From the NCBI GenBank assembly GCA_019059635.1, contig JAGVRJ010000003.1:1984001-2048000 (forward strand): a stretch of 64,000 nt of DNA, read 5' to 3'. The DNA is from Proales similis. Taxonomy: Eukaryota > Rotifera > Eurotatoria > Ploima > Proalidae. The first letter of the stretch is position 1. Every line of letters begins with the position of its first letter. The notes under the pieces are model-generated. The model did not search any database. It saw nothing but the letters and a program-made list of their open reading frames with translations, and was not told the DNA's origin. Position numbers and translations under genes: made by a program. This document shows positions 37,301 through 47,281 of the stretch, piece by piece.

Positions 37301-37582
37301 TAAAATCAGACCCTTCATGGCCAGGGTTTCTAGAATGTCTTGGTATATTTCATTTTTAAGGAAATAATGAGGATTTATCAAACCTCCATGCTCGGGAAAC
37401 TTTTTGAGAATCTCCTTTACATGTTGAAGACTTTTTTTGTACTGCTTTTGCTCGTAAGTTCTCTGTTACAATCAGTATTAAAATTTTAATGAAATAAGTT
37501 TTTTCGACCTTTTTGGATCTACTACCAGGATCTTCTTGAATAAATTCGCCTCTGCAGGCGGAAGAGGGTTCGACGAAGGCAT
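34381..37582 (-). CDS. NAA15: NAA15, auxiliary subunit of N-terminal acetyltransferase NatA
   Basis: Ten exons, all in phase: 37582-37526, 37462-37384, 37329-37136, 37080-36609, 36541-35946, 35880-35752, 35692-35282, 35225-35009, 34950-34688, 34626-34381 (887 residues; human 866). The start [19 protein letters not shown] mirrors human MPAVSLPPKENALFKRIL. TPR repeats carry [44 protein letters not shown] and [20 protein letters not shown]. Later marks are [51 protein letters not shown] and a Lys/Gln-rich basic helix ([12 protein letters not shown]). NAA15 anchors the catalytic NAA10 at the ribosome exit tunnel. The C-terminal TPR region is the least conserved. Confidence 0.93.
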
Positions 37583-38067
37583 CGTGTATATGAAATCTCC
37601 GTTCAATCTAATAAGTTTCCAAATAATCTATCAAACCAATATAGAAGCAAGTTATTCGAGGCTGAGCTTTCTAGCCACTCAAAACGCTTAAAAATTGAAC
37701 CACATGCTAAACGAGCGACTTTGATGCGCCAAGTAGAGTTGAGATTAAAAATAAATTTACATGCGTTTGTTTTTTAGCAATCGTCTAGAATTTGGTGAAA
37801 AGGCAAATTGGTTTTGCTATCGAACGAATGGATGGTTTTAGCAGTTTAATAGATATTAAATCAAAGCAAGTCCTAACTTGTCAAATAAATCTCTTATGAT
37901 AAAATAATAACAATTAAAAGCTGGTGAACTCTGCCTTTTTGTAAGGTTTTTTCTATTTGGCACAAAGGAACCAGTTTTATAGGCTGCTTCTCGCTTTTCA
38001 TTGATCCAGATATAATTTCTCTATTTCTCATTCATAATTGCCACCAGTAATCTACGCATAGTAAAAA
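37583..38067. promoter_or_regulatory. Divergent promoter region NAA15 / SCOC
   Basis: About 485 bp separate the NAA15 start (minus) from the SCOC start (plus). The region therefore should contain both promoters and may be bidirectional. No clear TATA box was assigned. Confidence 0.4.
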
Positions 38068-38466
38068 ATGAACGGCGAGTATCTTGGAAATTCTGAAAGT
38101 AGGTCGTTTTTGGATAACTGGTCAATATGGTTTTAATGTCGTTTTTGGTCTAAGGTGACGCCAACTCTGTCCATTCTCAAAGTAGCCGTAAGTGATAAAA
38201 TACTCAATTTGTCCAGATTTCTTTGTAAGCTTTCTACAGAAAATGGCTTAACTGGTCATGCAGAGGATGAGGATGAAAAACAACGTTTGATCGAAAAAGT
38301 TCTGGAACTTCAAGTTACTCTAGAGGACTTGTCTCGCAAAGTTAGCACTGTAAAAGAAGAGAATGTGAAGCTCAAGTCAGAAAATCAAATATTAGGCAGT
38401 TATATCGAGAATTTGATGAAGGCCAGCAATGTATTTCAATCAGCGTTTCAAAGGCAGAATAAATAA
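38068..38466 (+). CDS. SCOC: SCOC, short coiled-coil Golgi/autophagy protein
   Basis: Exons 38068-38098, 38155-38181 and 38240-38466 join in phase (94 residues). The coiled coil [21 protein letters not shown] with [20 protein letters not shown] and [10 protein letters not shown] matches human SCOC almost residue for residue. SCOC is an ARL1 effector at the Golgi and binds FEZ1 and UVRAG in starvation autophagy. The tiny 27-bp middle exon keeps the phase (1 to 1), so it could be skipped to give a nine-residue-shorter isoform. Introns are 56 and 58 bp. Confidence 0.88.
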
Positions 38467-39295
38467 AAAAAATTGAATTTTATTAAATTTTTTTAAACTT
38501 TTCTTTTGTTTTTTGTCAATTCGTGTGAAATAAAACAATGGTTTATACCTATTTGATTGAATCGATTTGAAAGTAAGCAGCTTTCGTGGATGGATGACTG
38601 ACAGGAGTATCCCAAGTTAAGAGGCAATCTAATCTATTTGAATGAGCTCTAAGCTTTTAAGCCATTCTTCATTAGCGCATAGGTAAGAGATGTGTACATG
38701 AGCACTTGAAATACTTAAAGCTGGGCCTTGCATGTGTCTACACGATCCAATGAAATCACCCTTTACAGTGGTTGCATAGAAATGAGTGATTATGCAACTA
38801 TTTATCAACTACAAATGAATTGACTCAGAATTGATCGTTAATCCTACTCGCCTCACAAAGGATTTCAATGGGCGAAAGGCGCGTCTTAGGCTTTGACGAG
38901 AAAAGGAGGCGCTCCTCATTAAGAAATGCAGGCTTTCAAGCTCGCTCTTCGTGCAAATAATAGCCGCGAGTCGAGACATTCAAAATATTGCGAATAGAAG
39001 CACAAACTTGACCTGGTCCTCAGTCAAACACAAACCTACTCGTGAGGAAACAGGGTCGACAAACCTTAATATCTGCTCGGTCTGTGTCTGTGTGTAAGTC
39101 TGTGTGTGTATATATGCTTACCCCCTCTTGTCTTGACTAATGCACGTCTGCTCACACTATGTACTTCTCCTATGCTGGCACTTGTTAAATGGTCGGCATA
39201 ATCACCATCGATAGTCAGTTTAAATTACTTTTCACATTTTAATGCATTGTAGAAGAGTAATTACGCTTTGTCAAGCTTATCTTGCTTTCGAATAA
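38467..39295. other. Intergenic, calpain promoter side
   Basis: About 830 bp without coding signs. It includes a TG-rich simple-sequence tract around 39081-39116. The sequence is more mixed in base composition than other gaps, which may reflect regulatory DNA for the calpain gene. Confidence 0.4.
39081..39116. repeat. TG-rich simple repeat
   Basis: An imperfect (TG)n/(TCTG)n tract ending in TATATATG lies about 180 bp upstream of the calpain start. Confidence 0.6.
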
Positions 39296-42067
39296 ATGGA
39301 AAATGCCCAATCGCAAATAAACTGGATGTGTCCATCGTGTAGAACCAAAAACTCAACGTCAAAGGTGGACTGTTCATTTTGTGGTCCTGATCGAAACAAC
39401 AATAACGACAGTCAACTGATGGCCAGAACGTCAGAGGGTGATCAATTAAAGCCATCATGGCAAAGCGTACGCAAGTTAAAGCACTCAATTGATACATTAA
39501 GCAATGATTTAAAAACCATCGTTACAAGTAATTTTACAAATTCATCTCGGAACAATCACGAAAGAAGTAGAGAACCTCATACCACTATTGATCATGATAT
39601 AATTGAAATAGACGCAAAAACAGGACAACCAATTACGCCTTATCAAACTCAGACACCAGAACGCTCTGTATGGAAATGTATTCATTGTACCTATGGCACG
39701 AATCCAAACTGGAGTTCGACTTGCGACATGTGCGGGTTAGAACAAAAAACCGATTCATCGCAAAATCGAGATCAGGAAAGGAAAACAAAATCTCCCAACT
39801 CGTGGAGCTGTCGTAAATGTACCCTAATAAACTCGGGCTCAAGCAATCAGTGCAAAGCATGTCTTTTTAAAAAGCACACAGCATTCGAAAGTGAAGAGTT
39901 AGCTTCTTGGATCGGAAATTATTGGAGCTGCTCCCAATGTACTTTTCACAATCAAGAGCAAGCAAAATTGTGCACAATATGTGGAGCTGAACGTGAAGAT
40001 AACCAAAAATGGCACTGTGGTACTTGCGGACATAAAAACAGTAAAAATAGGCTAACATGTGATATGTGCTCAAACGAAAGAGTGAAAATATTGCTGAATA
40101 CAAGCGATGATCGATCATGTGATGATGATAAACCTGGTTTTGATTTGAGCTCATCTCAAAAAGCAGTATCTGTTGTAAAAACTTACAATCATGCGGCATT
40201 AGAGGCCGAGAAAGTTTGGAAAAATATTGTGATGTATTGCCAACAGCATCGGCACAAATTTGTTGATGACTCGTTCCCACCATGCGCTAAATCACTTTTT
40301 TTAGATGTGAATATTAGGCCTGAACATTTGGCAACGCGAGAAGTTCACTGGCTCACACCAGAACACATTCGCACTCGAAATGATCCTCCTTCTTTGAAAT
40401 GGACAGTTTTTAATGAACCCAAGTTCTCCGACATAAAACAAGGCCTTCTTGGCAACTGTTGGCTTCTAAGCGGCCTGGCGGTCATAGCAGAACGCCAAGA
40501 ACTACTAAAAAAAATAATTATTACGAAAAACTACTGCGATCAAGGATGTTATCAAGTAAGACTTTGCCATAATGGTGAATGGCAAACCGTAATAGTTGAC
40601 GATCTATTCCCATGTGATGCAAATGGCTATCTTATTTATTCACAAGCCAATAGAAAACAACTATGGGTTCCGCTAATTGAAAAGGCTATGGCCAAACTAA
40701 ATGGAAGTTATGAAAGTCTTATCGCCGGACAAACTGTTGAGGGCTTATCGGCTCTTACCGGTTACCCTTGTGAATCCATCAAACTAGAAAATATTTCTTC
40801 TTCTTCTGACGAGTCGATAGATTTTGAGATGATCTGGGCCCGTTTATTAAGTATGCGCGACGCTGGAATGATCATGGGTGCCTCTTGTGGACGAAAAAAC
40901 ATAAAAGATGACTCGGTATTTACAGAGCTTGGCCTATTACCTCGGCATGCCTATTCGGTGTTAGATGTAAAAGAAGCTTACGGCTGTCGTCTCATTAAGC
41001 TACGCAATCCGTGGGGTCGTTATACTTGGAATGGAGACTGGTCTGACGCATCGCCCAGCTGGAATAGCCAGCTACGTGCCGCTTTTGGACAGTCCAAGCC
41101 AAGCGCAAGTAGACAAAGTAGCCGGGCAAGGAACAACAGTGATCAAGGTGTTTTTTGGATGTCTTTCAACGATTTTGCAAAATATTTTTGCTCGATAGAC
41201 ATCTGCAAAACTCGACTGGACTGGTTTGAAAGCCGAATAAGTGGTCTCTTCTGCCGCGAGGGAATTCAGCAGATGCAGGCGTATCATTTAGTGGTTTTCG
41301 AAACTAGTCAAGTTGACATTGGTTTATTCCACAAGGCACTCAAAAACAGACGGGATAACAGTGATTTCGACCTTTGTTGCGTCGCATTAACCATGAACGG
41401 AGCCAATGGCTCAATTGGTCGAGCTGTTATGTCTAGCAAGCATGCAGTGCGAAAATTTATAAGTGCAGAACATATATTTGAACCTGGGGAGTATTTAATA
41501 GTGCCATTTTCTTTTAATCATTGGTTTCTTTCAACAAACCATTCCAGACTAACGCTGGCTAGCTCTCAGATAGGATATAACCTTGTTATTCATAGCCCTA
41601 AAGAGTTTTTTCTTGAACAAGAAGTTCATTCATCTTTACTTATGGCAGATACATTTATCGAGTTGTGCAAAGCCAATGGAACCCGTACCTATTCGGGTTT
41701 GCAAAATGCTTGCATATATACTCTTACCAAGGGATTTGCTGGAATCGTAGTTGTGGGTGAGAACTATAACAAACGAGCACATTTACACGTTGAACTTGAC
41801 TGTGAACGAAGTTCAAATGTAATTTCCACAAGGCAAGCTTTGCTAACCAGAGATTCGATCCCTCCGCTACACAGACAAGTGCTTCTAGTTCTGACGCATT
41901 TAGAAAGCACGATTGGCTATAGTATACAATACAGTATAAAATACCGACTGAGCTCAAATCCTTACTTGAACACGTGGCCTGGTATAGAAGGTAACATGGT
42001 TACGAATATGCCTAAACTTAATGAGCTCACCTTGAGTCTTCATTCCCCGAGAACAGTTTTTTCTTGA
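39296..42067 (+). CDS. CAPN15: SOL-type calpain (CAPN15 / small optic lobes)
   Basis: A single exon of 923 residues. Five RanBP2-type zinc fingers occupy about residues 10-260 (WMCPSCRTKNSTSKVDCSFC; WKCIHCTYG; WSCRKCTLI; WSCSQCTFHN; WHCGTCGHKN). Each has the W-x-C-x2-C...C-x2-C spacing that binds ubiquitin in this family. The calpain core follows: QGLLGNCWLLSG with Cys388, LPRHAYSVLDV with His551 and RNPWGRYTWNGDW with Asn571, so the catalytic triad is complete. After it comes a SOL-homology domain with LFCREGIQQMQAYHLVVFET. There is no EF-hand domain, as expected for atypical calpains. The Drosophila orthologue is needed for optic-lobe development and the vertebrate one for eye and brain. 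Absence of introns contrasts with the multi-exon neighbours. Confidence 0.93.
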   Translation: MENAQSQINWMCPSCRTKNSTSKVDCSFCGPDRNNNNDSQLMARTSEGDQLKPSWQSVRKLKHSIDTLSNDLKTIVTSNFTNSSRNNHERSREPHTTIDHDIIEIDAKTGQPITPYQTQTPERSVWKCIHCTYGTNPNWSSTCDMCGLEQKTDSSQNRDQERKTKSPNSWSCRKCTLINSGSSNQCKACLFKKHTAFESEELASWIGNYWSCSQCTFHNQEQAKLCTICGAEREDNQKWHCGTCGHKNSKNRLTCDMCSNERVKILLNTSDDRSCDDDKPGFDLSSSQKAVSVVKTYNHAALEAEKVWKNIVMYCQQHRHKFVDDSFPPCAKSLFLDVNIRPEHLATREVHWLTPEHIRTRNDPPSLKWTVFNEPKFSDIKQGLLGNCWLLSGLAVIAERQELLKKIIITKNYCDQGCYQVRLCHNGEWQTVIVDDLFPCDANGYLIYSQANRKQLWVPLIEKAMAKLNGSYESLIAGQTVEGLSALTGYPCESIKLENISSSSDESIDFEMIWARLLSMRDAGMIMGASCGRKNIKDDSVFTELGLLPRHAYSVLDVKEAYGCRLIKLRNPWGRYTWNGDWSDASPSWNSQLRAAFGQSKPSASRQSSRARNNSDQGVFWMSFNDFAKYFCSIDICKTRLDWFESRISGLFCREGIQQMQAYHLVVFETSQVDIGLFHKALKNRRDNSDFDLCCVALTMNGANGSIGRAVMSSKHAVRKFISAEHIFEPGEYLIVPFSFNHWFLSTNHSRLTLASSQIGYNLVIHSPKEFFLEQEVHSSLLMADTFIELCKANGTRTYSGLQNACIYTLTKGFAGIVVVGENYNKRAHLHVELDCERSSNVISTRQALLTRDSIPPLHRQVLLVLTHLESTIGYSIQYSIKYRLSSNPYLNTWPGIEGNMVTNMPKLNELTLSLHSPRTVFS

Positions 42068-42343
42068 GTCAACTTTTTACCAATTTCCTCACAGTTCTCT
42101 TTTTGATTTATTGGACCAGTCATTTAACAAATTTTCACACTCTCACCAATCGAAAATTTTATAATTTTTCCAATTCTTTGTATTTCTTGCCAAAAATGTT
42201 CATCTTTCACTTCCTATTATCAAGCTCTGCTTCAATTTATTATGCCTCAAATTAGAACGTTTATTAAAATAATAAAGCTGCAAAAAAGCAATGCAACGAA
42301 TATGGCAGGATGGTATATATTAAACCGTCAAGTAAGATTGAGT

Positions 42344-42652
42344 TCAGTACCATTTAATAATTATATAAATCATGAAAAAGACAAAAAAGGAAAAAAGAAA
42401 AAGATAGAAGTAGAGCTTGCAGTTACCAGACTGAGCGAGCCGATTAATACGCACAATTGAAGAATGCAGAAATCCTTTGGTCTTTTCAAAATCTCCATCT
42501 AATTCATTCAAATAGCGGTTGCTTTCCCTGAGTTCGTTTCCAAGAGAAATAGTTATCTGCTTGAGCCTATTTGTTTTATCCAAAAGTTCCTCTTCCATGT
42601 CATGCGATTCCTCATGGCCGAATCGTCTGATCGTTGGAAACCCATTACTCAT
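42344..42652 (-). CDS. BET1: BET1 SNARE (ER-Golgi Qc-SNARE)
   Basis: A single frame of 102 residues. The SNARE helix runs over LDKTNRLKQITISLGNEL with RESNRYLNELDGDFEKTKGF. The tail anchor YFYLFLFSFFVFFMIYIIIKW resembles LLCYMMLFSLFVFFIIYWIIK of human BET1. BET1 pairs with syntaxin 5, GS27 and Sec22 for ER-to-Golgi fusion. The N terminus is short (RRFGHEESHDMEEE), so an upstream coding exon is possible but not needed. The 3' end faces the calpain gene with about 280 bp between the stops. Confidence 0.85.
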   Translation of the reverse strand: MSNGFPTIRRFGHEESHDMEEELLDKTNRLKQITISLGNELRESNRYLNELDGDFEKTKGFLHSSIVRINRLAQSGNCKLYFYLFLFSFFVFFMIYIIIKWY

Positions 42653-42858
42653 ATCCAGGTGTGTGTTCAGCTTTTCTGCAGGCGAACACTATGTTAAATT
42701 TTCTAGAAAACTTGGATTTCTATAGATTTTGTTGCCGTGGGACCGAGCGCCGACGTTGCACAAGATGAGTTCTCGATGTATTTGGGCCAAACGGACAGCC
42801 TCGCTCGTTTGAAATAAAATTCACTTAAACTCGGCATAATTAAGACAACTTTGTTAAT

Positions 42859-43020
42859 ATGGAACTTTCAATATCCCTTCAAATTAGGAAATTATCTTTC
42901 TTTCAGCAACTTCTCAATACTTTAGCCCAAGATCTGTACATTTATGAGGATTTGGAAGATTTTAGGACGGATGCAGTTGTGTTCAACAATTTGTTATGGC
43001 ACTTGCAATTTAATGCTTAA
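42859..43020 (+). CDS. Possible exon of an unrecognised plus-strand gene
   Basis: An open frame of 53 codons (MELSISLQIRKLSFFQQLLN...). Its first 16 codons end in a strong pyrimidine tract and CAG (ttatctttctttcag), so the real exon may start at the following CAA and read QLLNTLAQDLYIYEDLEDFR to a stop. An upstream open stretch (about 42738-42828, FVAVGPSADVAQDEF) also follows a pyrimidine-AG. I could not join the two in phase. The composition looks coding, but no family is recognised. Confidence 0.25.
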   Translation: MELSISLQIRKLSFFQQLLNTLAQDLYIYEDLEDFRTDAVVFNNLLWHLQFNA

Positions 43021-43022
43021 AG

Positions 43023-43046
43023 ATATATATATAATATATATATAAA
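43023..43046. repeat. AT dinucleotide microsatellite
   Basis: An alternating TA tract, interrupted once, between a possible exon and the unrecognised minus-strand gene. Confidence 0.7.
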
Positions 43047-43195
43047 TTATAAGATAGATTTCGTGTCATCTCAGCATTTCTTTCTTTTAAAAGTCGCAGT
43101 TTATTTTTATATCAAGTTTTCCTAATTTGCCTATCAGGACACAATATGGAAAAGCCTAATCGTTCTACTCCAAGTTCGTGAAAAGCAGCGTTAAT

Positions 43196-43771
43196 TCATA
43201 ACCACTTGGATGAAAACACACAACCCTTATCAAAAGGACTGAAACAAGTTGTTTTTGCAAAATAACGATCAGAGCTTTCAAATTTCCAAGCTGTACAGAA
43301 ATCAGAAGAAGGTTCATTTCACTGCTTACTGTTCTATTCCTTGGTTGCAAGGCGAGTTGCAAGCTGTAGTGTTCTCTATTTCTTCCGAGCATTCGCATTT
43401 TTCATGCTTTCTGATTGCAAATTATTATAATATTTGATGGACAAAATCGATATTATAAATGCCAATCATCTTGAGCGTTGCTTCACGCTTATTTTCGCAT
43501 TGAGCTACAGAGGTTTTGTCGGCGTCGTCTAAGTATTCATGCATCGTCGTCGCTTTTTTTCGTTTGAGTTCAAATTCAACTGATTCTAAGTCTGCATTTG
43601 AGTCGTTTATTAATCCAAATGTTTTGCTAAGGCATACTTCGCCAGAACTCGCAATTTTTCTAGAAATTTCAATCCCTTCTTAACTTTTTATGTCATCTTT
43701 GTTGTACTCCTCACTTGCTCGTTAAATTATTTACGATCATACCGCAAAAAAGGCTTGAATGTGAAGCGCAT
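43196..43771 (-). CDS. Unrecognised minus-strand gene with a Cys-rich end
   Basis: Exon 1 (43771-43735, MRFTFKPFLRYD) joins in phase over a 56-bp intron to exon 2, which starts at 43678 and reads GIEISRKIASSGEVCLSKT, then LESVEFELKRKKATTMHEYL and QCENKREATLKMIG. A later exon ending at 43330 reads EKCECSEEIENTTACNSPCN. It joins in phase over a 55-bp intron to 43274-43196 (YFAKTTCFSPFDKGCVFSS, stop). The join between exon 2 and the Cys-rich exon is unresolved; a 39-bp intron ending AAAG before 43404 fits best. The first half is helical and charged, the second has six cysteines. I recognise no family. The start lies 46 bp from the first OXR1 exon found on the opposite strand. Confidence 0.45.
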
Positions 43772-43816
43772 TTTAATCTAGGAATAATAATGCATTCATC
43801 ACTATCTGTTTATCAG

Positions 43817-46688
43817 GCACCGATATAGATGAAGAAAGGCTGTATAGCTCACCGTCGAAGAGTGAGAACCCGAAGAGAACGACCATTAAACAACTTAGCT
43901 ATCGGCCATTTAACAGCCTAGAAGAATCCGATATGCTGGAAGAAAAAGAGTTAGAGAGAGGACGCATGCTTGCAAGCCTAACTCATAGCAGTATTCTTTT
44001 TATGAGCGAAACTTTTAATTTTAATTTTTTTAATCGCCTTTTTTAAGTAAAAAGAAAAGTTAAACCTCGTGGAAGTATTGAATATCAGGTCGAAGATGGC
44101 GAGACAATTGAGAAGATAGCGTTAAAATGGAACACAATACCATCTGAGATTGTCAGACTGAACCGTTTGACTACTCGTGTTCTTTTCCCAGGCCAGTCAA
44201 TATACGTGCCAGACCCAAGTGCTCCGCCGGTAGAAAAATCTCCACCTAAGATCAATGCACCAATCCTCGAGCTACCTGTCGGATTCGAATCTCCTATATC
44301 GGTTTCAACAAATGAATCAAGCTCAAGCTTAGAGTCCAAACCTTTTGGTTTCAATATATTTAGTTGGCGATTAAGCACCTCCCCTAAGCCAGGCCATGTC
44401 GAAAAGCGAAAGCAAAAATCATTTGATGCGAGTTGGGAACGGGAAGATCGAAAACCGCTTGTAAGCCGGCACACTCTGACCGAGGTTGAAGCAAAAAAAT
44501 TGGACGAAGAATGTCTTCAACGCTTTCTCAAAGTAAACTGCTGTTGGATCAGCGATTCGAATATTTGCCATCCAGGAGTGCTGTTAATTACGCCTACTGC
44601 AGTTATGTTCGACCCAGCAACACTGAATGACTCGAGCGGAAAAGATCAATCATCCCTATCGGGAAGCAAAACAAGTGTCACGGATGAGACTAGTGTAATC
44701 ATACCCATAGAGATGATTTCGAATGTCATAATGTATGAAGACCTAAGTCTTAAAGACGTTTGCGAGTATTTTGAATTCCAGCATGATATGGAGTAAGTAA
44801 CCACACAGTCCTGATCTTGATTTAAGCTATTTTTTATTTGCCTTTTTGAAGAACTTGGAACGCCAGTGTAGATAGTGAAAAAAACCCGAGTCCTGTTGAA
44901 TTCAGCTTAGCGACAATCGAAAAAAATGAACAAAGTGAAGAAACAGAAGCAGGAAAAAGAGAAGGCGGTTTGATGAACGATGGTCAAGAAGATAAACACC
45001 AAAAACTAGAATGGAGCGACTCAGAACTTCTCAACAGCAATATAAGCAGCTACTTATGCTTTAAAGTGAACAAAAACAAAGATTTTTTGACATGTCCATT
45101 GAATCGACGCATGAAAAACCGACTTGCGTCAGAGTTTTGGTTTCAAATATGCGATGAATCGTAAGTTAATGTTCCTATTTTGTGTTCATTTCTATCCCTG
45201 AACACATTTTGACTGTTGGGGTGGATTTTGAGATCTTTGGCGGAAAGTCAAGAATTCTCCCTATCCAAAAGCTTTACGAATCCTTTTTTTAAGCTCTTAA
45301 ATATATTTTTTTAAAATTCTTATTCTTGTGATTTGGCTATTTAGTTATAAAATGTAAGTCTTTTTAAAAATCAAAGTCTGCATTAACTCTCAATCAATCT
45401 TATCTTTTATAATTTTGCTTTTATTCTTTCAATTCAGATTTTTAATTTTGATTCACTTAAATTATTAATTAAAAACCACTTGCAATAACTTACTAATTTA
45501 AAGGCTAATGGAATTTTACGACATTCTTTAAATCAAATTTAAACATTTTAAGAACGGACAAGATTTGCGCCTTTTTCCTTGAATGGAAAAGTGAAAGCTT
45601 AAGTGGAGATGAACAGAATTATGAGAACAAAGATGGGTGCAGCTTTAGACTGCTCAAAGAAGACGAAAAGCTGGCTGATTTAATAGCTGACAACATGCTC
45701 GCAAACAAGCTATCGCTAAAAATGAACAAGAGCTTCTCGAGCACGAATCGCCTAATTAATAAAACTGCGTCGAATTTCGTCAAAGACTGGGAGGTATGCA
45801 TAAAAAAATCATTAAAAACCGAACGCCCGCTAAAAAATAATTCCAATTTAACTTTAATTATTTAGATCGTTAATTTAAAGGAACTTGAGTGTAAAATAAA
45901 ACAGGAAATTGAAATCGAGAAAGAATACAATACACTACCGACCCTTGAACAAAAGTCTTTAATACTTGATGACGACCATTTAAGAAAGGTAATTTTTGCT
46001 TAGAAATAGCTTTTCGGAAGTTACAAAGACTTTTTTCAAAAAGTTAAATGTAAACCTGATTCCCAGAGCGATTGGTTACAACTGGGTGCTTACATTTAGC
46101 ACTGAGTTGCATGGTTTTAGCCTTAATACATTATACCGACAGCTGGCTGAAACTGAAGGCCCTTGCTTAGTTGCTGTGATGGATACCAACAGAAATGTAT
46201 ACAAATAATATGCATTTGATGCGTTAGTTACCTACATAGCTTTTTATGTTAAAAAGGTATTTGGAGCCATGTCTCCGTGCAAACTCTATTCATATGAGCA
46301 TTATTATGGAACCGGGGAAACCTTTTTATTTACCTTCTATCCGTCTTTCAAGGTGAATGACTCGTCAAAAATCTTTAGAAGAAGAAACTTTACAATTATA
46401 TTATATTTTTCTATTCAAGGTATTTAAATGGACTGGTGAAAATAATTTTTTCATAAGAGGCACACCAACCACTTTGGGATTCGGATGTGCCGAGTATGTA
46501 TTGAATTTAGTTCGTAATTTATCGAATATTAATAATGCGTTTATATCAGGGGATATCATGGGCTTTGGTTTGATGGCGATTTGCTCAATGGTCATACTCA
46601 GCCATCAAAAACATTTGACAATGACATCTTAACGAGTAGTGAATATTTTACGATTGCATCCATCGAAATTTGGACTTTTGCAGATTAA
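43817..46688 (+). CDS. OXR1: OXR1 / mustard-type LysM-TLDc protein (5' end open)
   Basis: Exons 43817-43990, 44048-44792, 44852-45160, 45553-45793, 45866-45988, 46044-46196, 46257-46352, 46420-46493 and 46550-46688 join in phase (about 683 residues). A LysM domain (IEYQVEDGETIEKIALKW, LFPGQSIYVPDP) is followed by a GRAM-like block (RFLKVNCCWISDSN, GVLLITPTAVMFDP). The TLDc domain comes last (RAIGYNWVLTFSTELHGFSL, YYGTGETFLFTFYPSFKVFK, GLWFDGDLLNGHTQPSKTF, IEIWTF). OXR1 proteins protect against oxidative damage, and TLDc proteins disassemble V-ATPase. The first exon seen begins after an AG acceptor with no in-frame ATG before 43933, so either upstream exons exist or translation starts at 43933. 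The third intron, 392 bp, is the longest in the window. Confidence 0.88.
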
Positions 46689-47281
46689 GAGAAGTTTAAC
46701 CGTGTGTTCATTTATCATAAGCTATTTCCCTCAGTATTTCTCTTCGAACGCTTTCTCCTTGTTATCAATCGAGCTCCATTGCAGAGAAAAGTGAGCAAAT
46801 CTAACTCGATTCTGTTAGTTAGTAGCTCCTGCTCAGATCATATCTTTGTTTTTTAACTAAGTTGTCGAATGAGTTAATTTAATGCACGAATCCATTTGGC
46901 AATGTCCCGAAAAGGAACCAAATTTCACTTGTTTAATGATCTTTCATCGTTTACTTGGTTTAGTTTTTGTAATTTTCATATTAAATATTCCCTGGAGAAA
47001 AAGTTTCCCTGGTTTATCGAGTCGAAATATCCGTCGCTTGCTCAGGCGATGAAATTCCTAACCGGTTCCCGCCCCCACCCATCTATCTTATCAAAAATCA
47101 ATTAAAACCCTAAAATTCAGCTTTCGAAAAAACTTGAAATTCATTTTGAATAAAAGTCGTAAGTTAAAAATTTCCAACTTAAAAAAACGTTTGGTACAAA
47201 ATGCTTCTGATCAAGCATTAAAAACAACCAAATATATAAAGTTATATATTTTTACATAAAACAAATTCAAGGTGAAACAAT
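46689..47281. other. Intergenic between OXR1 and the TTC39 gene
   Basis: About 590 bp. One open frame at 46896-47105 has no supporting splice or homology signal. It should contain the OXR1 3' UTR and the promoter of the next gene. Confidence 0.5.

Noticed and set aside
46896-47105. A 69-codon frame between OXR1 and the TTC39 gene
   Set aside because: No splice support or recognisable features; position fits untranslated sequence.
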